Source: Pseudomonas sp. KNUC1026
GTDB lineage: Bacteria; Pseudomonadota; Gammaproteobacteria; Pseudomonadales; Pseudomonadaceae
Assembly: GCF_021650705.1 (NCBI RefSeq)
Contig: NZ_CP087138.1
Coordinates: 62,001-126,000 of the forward strand
Length of the DNA: 64,000 bases
Direction: 5' to 3'
The position numbers and the translations under genes are program-made. Shown piece by piece: positions 36,667 through 45,467 of this stretch; within the stretch, counting starts at the first letter, position 1; every line of letters begins with the position of its first letter. The notes under the pieces are model-generated. The model did not search any database and was not told the origin of the DNA. It saw only the letters and a program-made list of their open reading frames with translations.

Positions 36667-38328
36667 CTAGGCATGAAGCTCCTCCGCCGGCTGAGCCACG
36701 GCCCGCCCACCCTGCATTTCCACGATCTGATCGGCCACATGGAAGTAGCGGTCGTCATGGCTGATCACCACCAGCGTCTTGCCCAGCGCCTTCAACTCCG
36801 GCAGCAGCTCGGTATCGAACACCCGCCGAAACACCGGGTCCTGGTCGGCGGCCCATTCGTCGAACACCAGAATCGGTCGCTCATCGAGCCAGGCGTTGAT
36901 CAGCGCCAGGCGCTTGCGCTGGCCGGTGGAGAGGTCGGTGGTGGTGAACAGGCCGTCCTGGATGCTGACCTTGTGGGCGATATCCAGCCGCGCCAGGTAA
37001 TCCCCCGCGTCCGCCGGCAGGCGTTTCTGGCCCGGCAGCGGGTCTTCGAACAGGTAGTAGTCGGCGAAGATGGTGGTAAACAGCTGGCGATAGTCGTCGC
37101 GGGCGTCGGCGTGCAATGGCTTGCCGTCGAGCAGGAGCTGGCCCTGGCTGGGGCTGTACAGGCCCAGCAGCAGCTTGATGAGGGTGGTCTTGCCGCCGCC
37201 GTTCTCGCCGACGATGAACAGGATCTCGCCCCGCTTGATGGTCAGGTCGATCGGCCCCAGGCCGAACGGCTCGCTGCCGGGCACTGCCGGATACTGGTAG
37301 CGCACGCCACGCAGCTCCAGTGTCCGGGGCGCTGTGAGGTTGTCGTTGCCAGGTGCGTGCTGAAGCAGGGTCGCCTCCTCGTTGCTGAACAGGTGCGTCA
37401 GCTCGGCGATGCGCGCGAACGCCACCTTGGCCCGGCCGATGCTCGGCAGGCCGTCGATCAGCCGCTCCAGCGGGCCTTTGAGGTACAGCATCACCAGCAC
37501 GAAGCCCGCCAGCACGGTCTTGTCCAGGCTCGGCCACAGCGCCTGGCAGGCGATGGCCATGCCGATCACTGCAAAAAACAGCATCGAGCCGAAGGTCTCG
37601 GCGCCGACGAAAATATTCGCGCCACGCACGTTGGCTTCGCTCACCTGCTCGGTGGTGTCGTGGAATTGCTTGAACAGCAGGTGGTGGCGGCGCTGGCGGT
37701 GGATACGCAGCTCCTTGGCGCCGACCGACAGCGCCTGGTAATGCCGCTGCAGGTCGTCTTCACCGGCCCTGGCCACTTCAAGGCTGCGCGTGCCGAATAC
37801 ATAGGACAGAAACTGCGCGCCGATGCCGATGCCGATGGTCAGCAGCGTCAGCAGCATGATCGGCCATGACAGGCTCGCCAGGTACGCCAGGCAGCCCACG
37901 CTGATGGTGAAGGCGATGATCATCGGCGCCAACGAAAGGGCAAAGGTGCTCACCGTGCCTACATCATTGAGCAGCACCGGCATCAGGCGGTGCGCCCGGT
38001 AGCGCTCCAGTTGCTCGATGGGCGCGGCGGCGATGCGCGCGGCCATGTCACGGCGCAGCTTCACCACCACACGCTGGCCGATGTAGTTGGTCAGCAGGTG
38101 CGAAACCATGGTGCAGGCCAGGGTGCCGACGCAAAGGGCGGCGAACAGCCAGGCCATGCGCGGCACGTCCTCGGGTGGCGCGCCCAGAGTGCGGTTGACC
38201 GTGGCCAGTAATGCAGTGATGCCGAACCCGCCGAGCATGCCCAGGGCGGTCGCCAGCGTGATCTGCCACCAGAATGGGCGCAGCAGGCGCAGGGTTTCGC
38301 GGGCAAGGCTTGGGGTGGGGGAGGTCAT
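36667..38328 (-). CDS. pvdE: Pyoverdine precursor exporter PvdE (ABC transporter, fused membrane and ATPase)
   Basis: 553 residues, the usual length. The N-terminal half has six transmembrane segments (from about 20 to 300), and the C-terminal half is an ATPase: Walker A VGENGGGKTT near 375, signature LSTGQRKRLALI near 465, Walker B PILVFDEW. It belongs to the cyclic-peptide/SyrD type exporter family. PvdE moves the acylated ferribactin from cytosol to periplasm, where PvdQ, PvdP, PvdM, PvdN and PvdO act. It is transcribed from a PvdS-type box that overlaps the fpvR stop. The gene ends 17 nt from the repeat array. The frame is intact. Confidence 0.95.
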   Translation of the reverse strand: MTSPTPSLARETLRLLRPFWWQITLATALGMLGGFGITALLATVNRTLGAPPEDVPRMAWLFAALCVGTLACTMVSHLLTNYIGQRVVVKLRRDMAARIAAAPIEQLERYRAHRLMPVLLNDVGTVSTFALSLAPMIIAFTISVGCLAYLASLSWPIMLLTLLTIGIGIGAQFLSYVFGTRSLEVARAGEDDLQRHYQALSVGAKELRIHRQRRHHLLFKQFHDTTEQVSEANVRGANIFVGAETFGSMLFFAVIGMAIACQALWPSLDKTVLAGFVLVMLYLKGPLERLIDGLPSIGRAKVAFARIAELTHLFSNEEATLLQHAPGNDNLTAPRTLELRGVRYQYPAVPGSEPFGLGPIDLTIKRGEILFIVGENGGGKTTLIKLLLGLYSPSQGQLLLDGKPLHADARDDYRQLFTTIFADYYLFEDPLPGQKRLPADAGDYLARLDIAHKVSIQDGLFTTTDLSTGQRKRLALINAWLDERPILVFDEWAADQDPVFRRVFDTELLPELKALGKTLVVISHDDRYFHVADQIVEMQGGRAVAQPAEELHA

Positions 38329-38391
38329 TGGCGTCTCTCGTGTCCGGGCCGTTGGCCGGCCTCTGGCGTGAGGCAGGCTCCGGAGGGTGAG

Positions 38392-38415
38392 ACGAGCTCG
38401 ATGCGGGGGGATTTA
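38392..38415 (-). promoter_or_regulatory. PvdS-type promoter (IS box) of pvdE
   Basis: An exact TAAAT-N16-CGT on the - strand. Its TAAAT shares bases with the fpvR stop codon (38413-38415), and the CGT is 64 nt before the pvdE ATG. This gives pvdE iron-starvation control independent of fpvR. Confidence 0.85.
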
Positions 38416-39389
38416 ACCTTTCGGTGCCTGGCGGCTGTTGATCACGGTGGCGCCGTCGGTGTTCTGGCTGAGGCTGACCGGCAGCACCGTGGGCAGCACG
38501 CGCAGCAGCTCGCCTGCATTGCGGGTGTTGTAGATGCCGCCGATGCGCAGGTGGCCGGCGGCGTTGTCGCCGAGGCGCGCGGGCACCGGCAGGTAACGGT
38601 TGATGCGCGGCAGGGCTTCGGCCAGGGTCAGGTCGTCGAGAATCAGTTGGCCGTTGCGCCAGGCCAGCGCGCGTTGCGGATCGATGCGGGAGAGCTCCGG
38701 GAGCGTTTCGCTGGCATCGTAGTGGGCCTGCATCCCGGCGTCAGGTAGGCAACCTGATTGGGCTGGTGCACATCGCTGAGCACTTTCACCGAGCCCTCGG
38801 TGAGGGTCACGATGACCTGGCCCTGGTAGGTCCAGACGTTGAACTGCGTGCCGGTGACGGTCACGCTGCCAGTGCCGGCCAGCACCACGAAGGGGTGGCT
38901 GGCGTCGTGATGCACCTTGAAGAACGCCTCGCCGCTGCGCAGTGTCACCTGGCGCTGGTCGCGGTAGTTGGCAAAGCTGATGGCCGAGTTCAGATTCAAC
39001 TGCACTTCGGTACCGTCGGGCAGCTCAACGGTTTGCAGCGCGGCCTCGGTGCTGTAGCGGTGGTAACTGCTGGGCAGCCAGTTCTGATACCAGCCCATCA
39101 ACCCTGCCAGAGGCAACGCCACCACCGCCGCCGCCACGGCCCGTGCCAGCCAGCGGCGCCTGCGCGGGCGGGCCACCACGGTGGGTGCATCGGGCCTGGG
39201 CAAGTGTGCGCTGAGCGACCAGATGTCCTGCATGGCGCGAAATTCGCTGGCATGCGCCGGGCTCTGGCTCAACCACTGGGCGAAGGCTTCACGCTCCTGC
39301 GCAGTGCAGTCGTCGGCGTGCAGGCGCATGCACCAATGCGCGGCGGCTTCGGTGATGCTGTCGTCGGAGTGTGGGGTGGGCTCGTTCAT
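38413..39389 (-). CDS. fpvR: FecR-family anti-sigma factor FpvR (one-base gap)
   Basis: About 326 residues after restoring one base at 38734-38736 (CCC on the + strand, four expected). The cytosolic N-terminus has the anti-sigma motif (EAAAHWCMRLHADDCTAQERE), then one membrane helix (~83-102), the periplasmic FecR domain (VELPDGTEVQLNLNSA, RSGEAFFKVHHD) and the C-terminal segment that contacts the receptor STN domain (LTLAEALPRINRYLP, RIGGIYNTRN). FpvR binds FpvI and PvdS until ferripyoverdine-loaded FpvA triggers its cleavage. The start is uncertain: MNEPTPHS (39389) is preferred, but MCDILRP (39410) is possible and neither has a strong ribosome site. It is divergent from fpvI and followed by pvdE. 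Confidence 0.87.
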
Positions 39390-39456
39390 AGGGCGGAGAA
39401 TATCGCACATTCGTGCTGGAAAAGAGAGGGTGACGCCACGCCGCAGGGCTTTTAAT

Positions 39457-39475
39457 AACGATGAGAATCATTATA
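39457..39475 (+). promoter_or_regulatory. Fur box of fpvI
   Basis: The core AACGATGAGAATCATTAT matches about 14 of 19 Fur-consensus positions with a perfect right half (ATCATTAT). It lies between the divergent fpvI and fpvR starts and could repress both. Confidence 0.65.
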
Positions 39476-39547
39476 ATTTGCACCGCCTGAGTACAAGCGC
39501 AGCCAGCCATGGCCTCAAGGCAAGGCCAATGGCGGTTCGGAGCGACC

Positions 39548-40099
39548 ATGGATCTGGAACGTTACTATCAGCAGCTGATCGGCTACCTCAGCATCCGCCT
39601 GCGCGACCGCAACCTGGCCGCCGACGTGGCGCACGATGCCTACCTGCGCGTGCTTGAAAACACCCGCCCGGAGGCGCTGGAGTATCCCCAGGCGTATCTC
39701 TACCGCACCGCCCGCAATCTGGTGATCGACCAGGGCCGGCGCCGCGCGGCCCGCCGCACCGAATGCTCCGAGCACATCGAACAGCACGCCGGGCGCGACG
39801 CCGACACCCCGCACGAGTCCCTCTACACCGCACAGCGCCTGGCGCTGATGCAGCGTGCCATCGGCGAGCTGTCCGAAAGCTGCCGCACCGCGTTCCTGCT
39901 GCGCAAGCTCGAAGGCCTGGCGCACCCGGAGATCGCCGCGCGCATGGGCATCTCCAAGGACATGGTCGAAAAGCACATCGTCAACGCCATGAAGCACTGC
40001 CGGCTGCGGGTCAAGGAAATGGAATATTCCAAGGCCGATGCCGACGACGCCGCCAAGCGTTTTCGGCCCTCGCGCGCGGTGCCGTCCCTGCCCGGGTGA
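39548..40099 (+). CDS. fpvI: ECF sigma factor FpvI (FecI family)
   Basis: 183 residues. Region 2 is MDLERYYQQLIGYLSIRLRD ... AADVAHDAYLRVL with the conserved helix, and region 4 is LRKLEGLAHPEIAARMGISKDMVEKHI. The start at 39548 is chosen because GGAG lies 7 nt upstream and it begins exactly at the family N-terminus; an in-frame ATG 39 nt earlier has no ribosome site. FpvI drives fpvA transcription when FpvR releases it. It is adjacent and divergent to fpvR with a Fur box between them. It could in principle be a generic FecI, but its position amid pvdE, pvdQ and fpvR supports FpvI. Confidence 0.85.
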   Translation: MDLERYYQQLIGYLSIRLRDRNLAADVAHDAYLRVLENTRPEALEYPQAYLYRTARNLVIDQGRRRAARRTECSEHIEQHAGRDADTPHESLYTAQRLALMQRAIGELSESCRTAFLLRKLEGLAHPEIAARMGISKDMVEKHIVNAMKHCRLRVKEMEYSKADADDAAKRFRPSRAVPSLPG

Positions 40100-40116
40100 A
40101 ACCTGCGGCCTTGCGT

Positions 40117-40140
40117 TAAATTCGCCGGCGGGTTGCACGT
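40117..40140 (+). promoter_or_regulatory. PvdS-type promoter (IS box) of pvdQ
   Basis: An exact TAAAT-N16-CGT. The CGT ends 36 nt before the pvdQ ATG at 40177, in the 77-bp gap after fpvI. It shows that pvdQ belongs to the pyoverdine regulon here. Confidence 0.87.
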
Positions 40141-40176
40141 TTATTGCCCATCACGCACGGTGGACAAGGACCTCGC

Positions 40177-42454
40177 ATGCTCAGACTGTTAACCGCCGCC
40201 ACGCTGCTGGCCGCCACCCCTGCCTATGCCTTGCAGGCCGCCAGCACAGGCCTGGAAGCCGAGATCCGCTGGACCTCCGAAGGCATCCCGCACATCGAGG
40301 CCGGTGACGAACAGGGCCTGGGCTACGGCGTGGGTTACGCCTACGCGCGCGACAACGCCTGCCTGCTCGAAGACGAAGTGCTTACCGCACGCGGCGAGCG
40401 CGCTCGCTACCTGGGTGCGCAGGGGCAGTCGTCGGCGCAGCTGGATAACGTCAGCTCCGACCTGTTCTATCGCTGGCTGAACACCGACGCCGCCGTGCAG
40501 GCGTTCTGGGCCCGGCAGCCTGCGCCGGTCCAGGCATTGATCGACGGCTACGTGGTGGGCTTCAACCAGTACCTGGCCAGCCAGCAGAGCTATCACTGCC
40601 ACGGCCAGGCCTGGGTCGAGCCGCTGGTGCGCGAAGACCTGGTGCGCCTGGCCCGGCGCCTGCTGGTCGAGGGCGGGGTAGGGCGCTTTGCCGAGGCGAT
40701 GCTCAATGCCGCCCCGCCCGCTGCCGGCACCCCGGTGGCCGGCACCCCGGTGGCCGGCACCCCGGTGGCCAGTATCAGCGATCCGATGCACGGTTTCGCC
40801 AGCGAGCGCGGCAGCAACGCCATCGCCGTGGGCGGCGAGCGCACCGAGAACGGCAAGGGCCGGCTGCTGGCCAACCCGCACTTTCCCTGGGCAGGCGCAA
40901 TGCGCTTCTGGCAACTGCACCTGACCATCCCCGGCAAGCTGGACGTGATGGGCGCGGCCCTGCCCGGCCTGCCGCTGGTCAACATCGGTTTCAACCAGCA
41001 CCTGGCCTGGACCCACACCGTCGACAGCTCCGCACACTTCACGCTGCATCGCCTGCAGCTCGACCCGGCCGACCTCGGCCGTTATCTGGTCGACGGCAAA
41101 CCCCACACGCTGCGCAAGGTGAGCGTGAGCATCGAGGTGCTGGGTGCCGATGGCGTGCTCAAGCCGCTGGAGCACACGGTCTATGGAGTGACTTCGGCCC
41201 CTTGGTGAACTGGCCGGGCAAGCTGGACTGGACCGCCGACCACGCCTACGCGCTCAAGGACGCCAACCTCGGCAACACGCGGGTGTTCGAGCAGTGGTAC
41301 GCCATGGGCCAGGCGCAGAACGTGGCCGCGCTGCGCCAGAGCATCGAGAAGATCCAGGGCATCCCGTGGGTCAACACCCTGGCCGCCGACGATCAGGGCC
41401 AGGCGCTGTACCTCAATGGCGCGGTCATCCCCAACGTGCCGTTGCCGCAGCTGGCGCAGTGCGCCGACCCTGCGTTGGCCGCTGCCGGCTTGCCGGGGCT
41501 GGATGGCAGCCGCAGCGAGTGCGACTGGCAAGCCGACGCCGGCGCTGCGCAGCCGGGCATCGTCGCCGGCGCACACCTGCCCGCGCTGCTTCAGCCGCGA
41601 TGTGCTGCAGAACTCCAACGACAGCGCCTGGCTCACCAACCCTGCCACACCCCTGACCGGCTTTTCGCCGTTGATCAGCCGTGAAGGCAAACCGCTGGGG
41701 CTGCGCGCGCGCTTCGCCCTGAGCGAACTGGCCAAGCTTGCAGGCCAGCCGCTGCGTGCCAGCGCCTTGCGTGAGCTGGTCACCGCCAACCGCGTGTACC
41801 TGGCCGAGCACACGCTCGATGATCTTGCCGCGTTCTGTAAGGGCCACCCACTGCCGGCCGGCGCAGCAGGCGTTTGCCAGGTACTGGGGCGCTGGGACCG
41901 CACGGCGAACCTGTCCAGCAACGCCCGTGGCTACCTGTATTTCCAGCAACTGGCCAGTGCGCTGAACGATATCGACGGCGCCTGGCGCACCCCATTCGAC
42001 CCGAAAGACCCGATCAACACCCCGCGGCATCGCCTGGCAAACGCCGGGGGTCGCCAAGGCGCTCACGGCTGCCTTGCAGGCCATCGCCGATGACGGCGAC
42101 TTGCGCAAGGTGCCGGCCCAGGCACAATGGGGCCATATCCAGCAGAGCCACGGCGTGCCGATCCCGGGCGGTGACGGGCACTTGGGCGTGTACAACGCGA
42201 TCAAGAGCGAGCCGGCTGCTGATGGGGACCTGGAGGTGGAGTCGGGCAGTAGCTATATCCAGCTGGTCAGCTTCGACGAGCACGGCCCGCAGGCCAAAGG
42301 CGTGTTGAGCTTCTCCCAGTCCAGTGAACCCGGCTCGCCGCACTTCGCTGACCAGACGCGGCGCTTTTCGGCGCAGCAGTGGGGGCCGCTGCCGTTTACC
42401 CGAGAGCAGATCGAAGCGGATCCGTGGTTGAGGATTTTGCGGTTGAGGCCGTGA
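40177..42454 (+). CDS. pvdQ: Acyl-homoserine-lactone/ferribactin acylase PvdQ (three frame breaks)
   Basis: About 759 residues after repair, close to the 762 of P. aeruginosa PvdQ. It has a Sec signal (MLRLLTAATLLAATPAYA), an Ntn-hydrolase alpha chain (EIRWTSEGIPHIEAGDEQ), a spacer, then the autocatalytic nucleophile Ser213 in RGSNAIAVGG that becomes the first residue of the beta chain. Late family motifs such as QNSNDSAW are present. PvdQ removes the fatty acyl chain from the precursor in the periplasm and can degrade long-chain AHLs. Breaks: near 41188-41190 (one base lost), near 41585-41590 (one gained, probably a T) and in the C run 42020-42023 (one gained). Each side matches the family in its own frame. 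A PvdS-type promoter and a strong terminator bracket the gene. Confidence 0.9.
40726..40770 (+). repeat. Three perfect 15-bp direct repeats in the pvdQ spacer
   Basis: GGCACCCCGGTGGCC repeats three times head to tail, in frame, encoding GTPVA three times at residues 184-198. This lies just upstream of the nucleophile Ser213, in or at the edge of the peptide cut out during maturation. Confidence 0.9.
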
Positions 42455-42476
42455 TGGCTTTACCTCTTCATCCAGA

Positions 42477-42501
42477 GAAGCCGCCTGCGGGCGGCTTCTT
42501 T
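42477..42501 (+). terminator. Rho-independent terminator after pvdQ
   Basis: The stem GAAGCCGCC/GGCGGCTTC with a 4-nt TGCG loop is followed by TTTGT, starting 22 nt after the pvdQ stop. Confidence 0.8.
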
Positions 42502-42565
42502 GTGAATGACGAGAAACATTCTTGTTGGTTATACTATAACATTCATAAATCATGGATGTTATTTC

Positions 42566-44664
42566 ATGCCTCACCCCGCCTTTCGCCCGCTGGCCCTGGC
42601 CAGCTTCGGGTTATTCACCCTGCCTGCGCTGGCTGACGAGCCCGTCGAGCTCGACACGTTGCACATCACCTCCGAACGCTCCGCCAGCGAAGCCGAAGGG
42701 CAGAGAAGCTACCGCGTAACCCGCGCCGCCTCCGCCACCCGCACCGACACCGACCTGCGCGACGTACCCAGGCGGTGAGCGCCATCCCGGCGAGCGTGCT
42801 GCAAGACCTGGGCAGCCACGATGTGCAGCGCGCACTGGAGTTTGCCGGCGGCGTGGCGAAGCAGAACAACTTTGGCGGCCTCACGCTCTACGAATACAGC
42901 ATTCGCGGCTTCACCACTTCCGAGTTCTACAAGGATGGCTTCAGCGCCAACCGGGGTTATCCCAGCAGCCCGGATGCCGCCAACATCGAGCGCATCGACG
43001 TGCTCAAAGGCCCTTCAGCGAGCGTATACGGGCGTGGCGACCCCGGCGGCACGGTCAACATCGTCACCAAAAAACCAGAAACCGAACGTTTCGCCCGGCT
43101 GCAGGCCAGTGCCGGCAGCTGGGACCGCTACCGCACCACGCTGGATGTGAACGGCCCGCTGGATGAGCAGCAAAACCTGCTTGGGCGGCTGAACCTGGCC
43201 GTGCAGGACGACAACAGCTTCCGTGACCACGTCGAGGCCAGGCGGTTTTTCGCCGCACCCTCGTTGAGCTGGCAACTGAACCCAGCCACCAGCCTGCTCC
43301 TGCAAGCCGAAATCATGCGCCATGCCTCCACCTTCGACCGCGGGGTGGTGGCGCCGAACAACGCGCTCGGCGGCGTATCGCGCTCCACCTTCTATGGCGA
43401 GCCCAACGACGGCCTCATCCACAACGACAACAATCAACTGCAAGGCGAGCTGCGCCACGAGCTCAATGAGCGCTGGGCACTGCGCCTGGCCAGTCATTAC
43501 AAGCAAGGCAGCCTCGACGGCTACGCCTCGGAAAGCCGCGCCCTGGCGGCCGACGGGCGCACCCTCAGCCGGCGCTACCGTGAACGCGACATGGCCTGGC
43601 ATGACAGCATCACCCAGGCCGAACTGGACGGCCTGGTAAGTTTTGCAGGCCTTGAGCATCAGCTGCTGCTGGGCAGCGAGTACGAACGCTATGGCAAGCA
43701 CGAGCGGGTGACCGCCATCGCCGGGCCTTACGCGATCGACCTCTACAACCCGGTGTATGGCCAGCCCAAACCCACAGGTGCACGTTCAGGTACCGATTTC
43801 TACGAACAGGTGCAGAGCCGCGCGCTCTACCTGCAAGACCAGATCGCGCTCACCGAAAAACTGCGTGTGGTGCTGGGCGCGCGTTACGAACACTTCGATC
43901 AGAACATCCGCGATCACACCGGCGGCGCCGGCAGCCGCCAGCGCGATGACGCCTTCACCGAGCGCGCCGGGCTGTTGTACCAACTCACCCCTGAGCTGGG
44001 CCTGTTCACCAACGTTTCCACCTCGTTCAAGCCCAACAGCGGCCTGGACGCCGCCGGCAAAGGCTTCAAGCCTGAAGAGGGCCTGGGTTACGAGGCGGGC
44101 GTGAAGGCCGCACTGCTCGACCAGCGCATCGATGCAACCCTGACGGCGTTCTACATCGAAAAGGAAAACGTGCTGGCCCTGGACCCTGCCACCGACACCA
44201 ACAGAGCGATGGGCAAGGCGCGCAGCCAGGGCGTAGACCTGCAACTGGCCGGGCAGGTGACCGATGCCGTACGGGTGATAGGCGCCTGGGCGTACATCGA
44301 CGCCAAGGTCACCCAGGGCGATCGCAGCATTCCAGCCGGCAGCCGCATCCTCGGCGTTGCCCGCAACAGCGCGAGCCTGCTGGGGGTGTATGAGTTCCAG
44401 GAAGGACTGCTGCGCGGCTCCGACGTGGGGGCGGCCTGGACGTATGTCGGCAACCGCTCCGGCCAGGCCGGAGGGAATTTCGTGCTGCCGGCCTATCGCA
44501 CGGTCGACCTGCTGGCGCATTACAAGGCCAGCGATACGCTGAGCTTTGGCGTGAACCTGAACAACCTGTTCGATGAGAAGTACTACGAGCGCAGCTACAG
44601 CAATTACTGGGTGACGCCGGGGGAACCGAGGAATCTGACGTTGAGCATGAATGTGGCGTTGTGA
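42566..44664 (+). CDS. TonB-dependent siderophore receptor without STN domain (one-base gap)
   Basis: About 700 residues after restoring one C at 42767-42769 (DLRDVPQAVSAIPASVL is expected; a stop follows DVPRR otherwise). The signal peptide is MPHPAFRPLALASFGLFTL ending in ALA. The mature protein begins DEPVELDTLHITSE, so there is no STN signalling domain and this is a transporter only. Plug motifs are IERIDVLKGPSASVYGRGDPGG and VNIVTKKP, and the barrel ends in NLTLSMNVAL with a hydrophobic C-terminal strand. The family is the ferrichrome/ferric-coprogen-type siderophore receptors. The ligand cannot be told from sequence. No Fur or PvdS box convinced me upstream. The start at 42566 is chosen for the signal peptide, although the frame is open to 42506. 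Confidence 0.85.
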
Positions 44665-44676
44665 GGCTTGGCGTGA

Positions 44677-44697
44677 GGGCCTGCTTTCGGCAGGCCC
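44677..44697. terminator. Hairpin terminator after the TonB receptor
   Basis: The GGGCCTGC/GCAGGCCC stem with a 5-nt loop lies 12 nt past the receptor stop and just before the convergent toxin gene. It has no T run, so it is either a bidirectional or a weak terminator. Confidence 0.55.
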
Positions 44698-44709
44698 TGA
44701 GGTCGTTCG

Positions 44710-44994
44710 TCAAACCCGCCTTGTAGCGGAGACGTAAACCTCGTCATCTCTGCGTGCCCCTATGCAAAGCACCAACACGATTTCATTCCCGTTGATGCGA
44801 TAGACAATCCGCACGTCTCCCGTGCGGATCCGGCGAAAGCCCGCCAGCTCACCTCTGAGCGCTTTGCCGATCTTGTCCGGTTCTCCGCCTGCGATTCGTT
44901 CACGAATCACCTTGAGCACCCGTTTGGCCTCAGCGCTACCTAGCAGCCTGAGGTCTTGTTGTACCAGTGGGTGGAACCTGACTTCCCAATTCAT
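44710..44994 (-). CDS. RelE/ParE-family toxin
   Basis: 94 residues, with the RelE fold hallmarks: RFHPLVQQDLRLLGSAEAKRVLKVI, the ALRGELAGFRRIRTGDVRIVYRI core and the C-terminal basic RRDDEVY. Family knowledge: RelE toxins cut ribosome-bound mRNA, while ParE relatives block gyrase; the YRI and RRDDEVY segments favour a RelE-type nuclease. It begins 10 nt after the antitoxin stop, so the two are co-transcribed with the antitoxin first. Confidence 0.88.
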   Translation of the reverse strand: MNWEVRFHPLVQQDLRLLGSAEAKRVLKVIRERIAGGEPDKIGKALRGELAGFRRIRTGDVRIVYRINGNEIVLVLCIGARRDDEVYVSATRRV

Positions 44995-45004
44995 TGTTAT
45001 TCGC

Positions 45005-45286
45005 CTAGCGGAACTGCGCCTCCATCTCCTCGAGGCTCAGCGTGTTGTCGTTGTCGAGGGTGCGCAGGCGTTCGATGGCCAGCACCTCGGAGCGCAAGTC
45101 TTCCAGTTCGTCCTGCATTGCCTGATAGGCCTCTACGCCTACCAGCACTGCAGCCGGCTCGTTGTCCTTGAAGATGACCAGGTGCGAGATTTCGCCGCTG
45201 GTCACGTCCTTGAGGCGCGCGCTGAAATTGCGAACCATGGTGGTGGCGGATACGGCCTGTTCAGCTCGGTCGAGTAGGGCTGTCAT
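45005..45286 (-). CDS. Phd/YefM-family antitoxin
   Basis: 93 residues. The N-terminal DNA-binding Phd/YefM fold (SATTMVRNFSARLKDVTSGEISHLVIFKDNEPAAVLVGVEAYQ) is followed by an acidic C-terminal tail (LEDLRSEVLAIERLRTLDNDN) of the kind that neutralises the toxin. GAGGAA lies 8 nt before the ATG. It pairs with the RelE gene downstream. The iterated sequence 120 nt upstream is a likely operator for autoregulation. Confidence 0.88.
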   Translation of the reverse strand: MTALLDRAEQAVSATTMVRNFSARLKDVTSGEISHLVIFKDNEPAAVLVGVEAYQAMQDELEDLRSEVLAIERLRTLDNDNTLSLEEMEAQFR

Positions 45287-45406
45287 ACGAAATTCCTCGG
45301 TGTGGTGCGCGTGGCTTGATTGCCCCTGGCGTCGATGTCCAGTTCATGAATGGGCCGCGCTGATAGATGCCATAGCTGTCGAGGTAGGGAATTGTCGAGC
45401 AACAAC

Positions 45407-45442
45407 TGCGCATATATTTGCGTATAATTGTGCGTATTTCAA
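45407..45442 (-). promoter_or_regulatory. Probable toxin-antitoxin promoter with three 12-bp direct repeats
   Basis: TGCGYATA recurs at 45407, 45419 and 45431, exactly 12 bp apart. On the - strand the same stretch offers TTGAAA (45437-45442) and AAATAT (45414-45419) with 17-bp spacing, so the repeats cover a candidate promoter reading towards the antitoxin. Confidence 0.5.
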
Positions 45443-45467
45443 GTGCCGCTGAGTAGAAGGTGATAGC

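Noticed and set aside
35759..36670. Several open frames rich in GGRLAGRWGLSRGKPP-like repeats as a repeat protein gene
   Set aside because: They appear in several frames on both strands of the same palindromic array, lack ribosome sites, and reflect the repeat sequence itself.
42500..42566. Fur or PvdS box before the TonB receptor at 42566
   Set aside because: Best Fur match was about 9 of 19 positions and CATAAATCATGG is not followed by CGT at the right distance.
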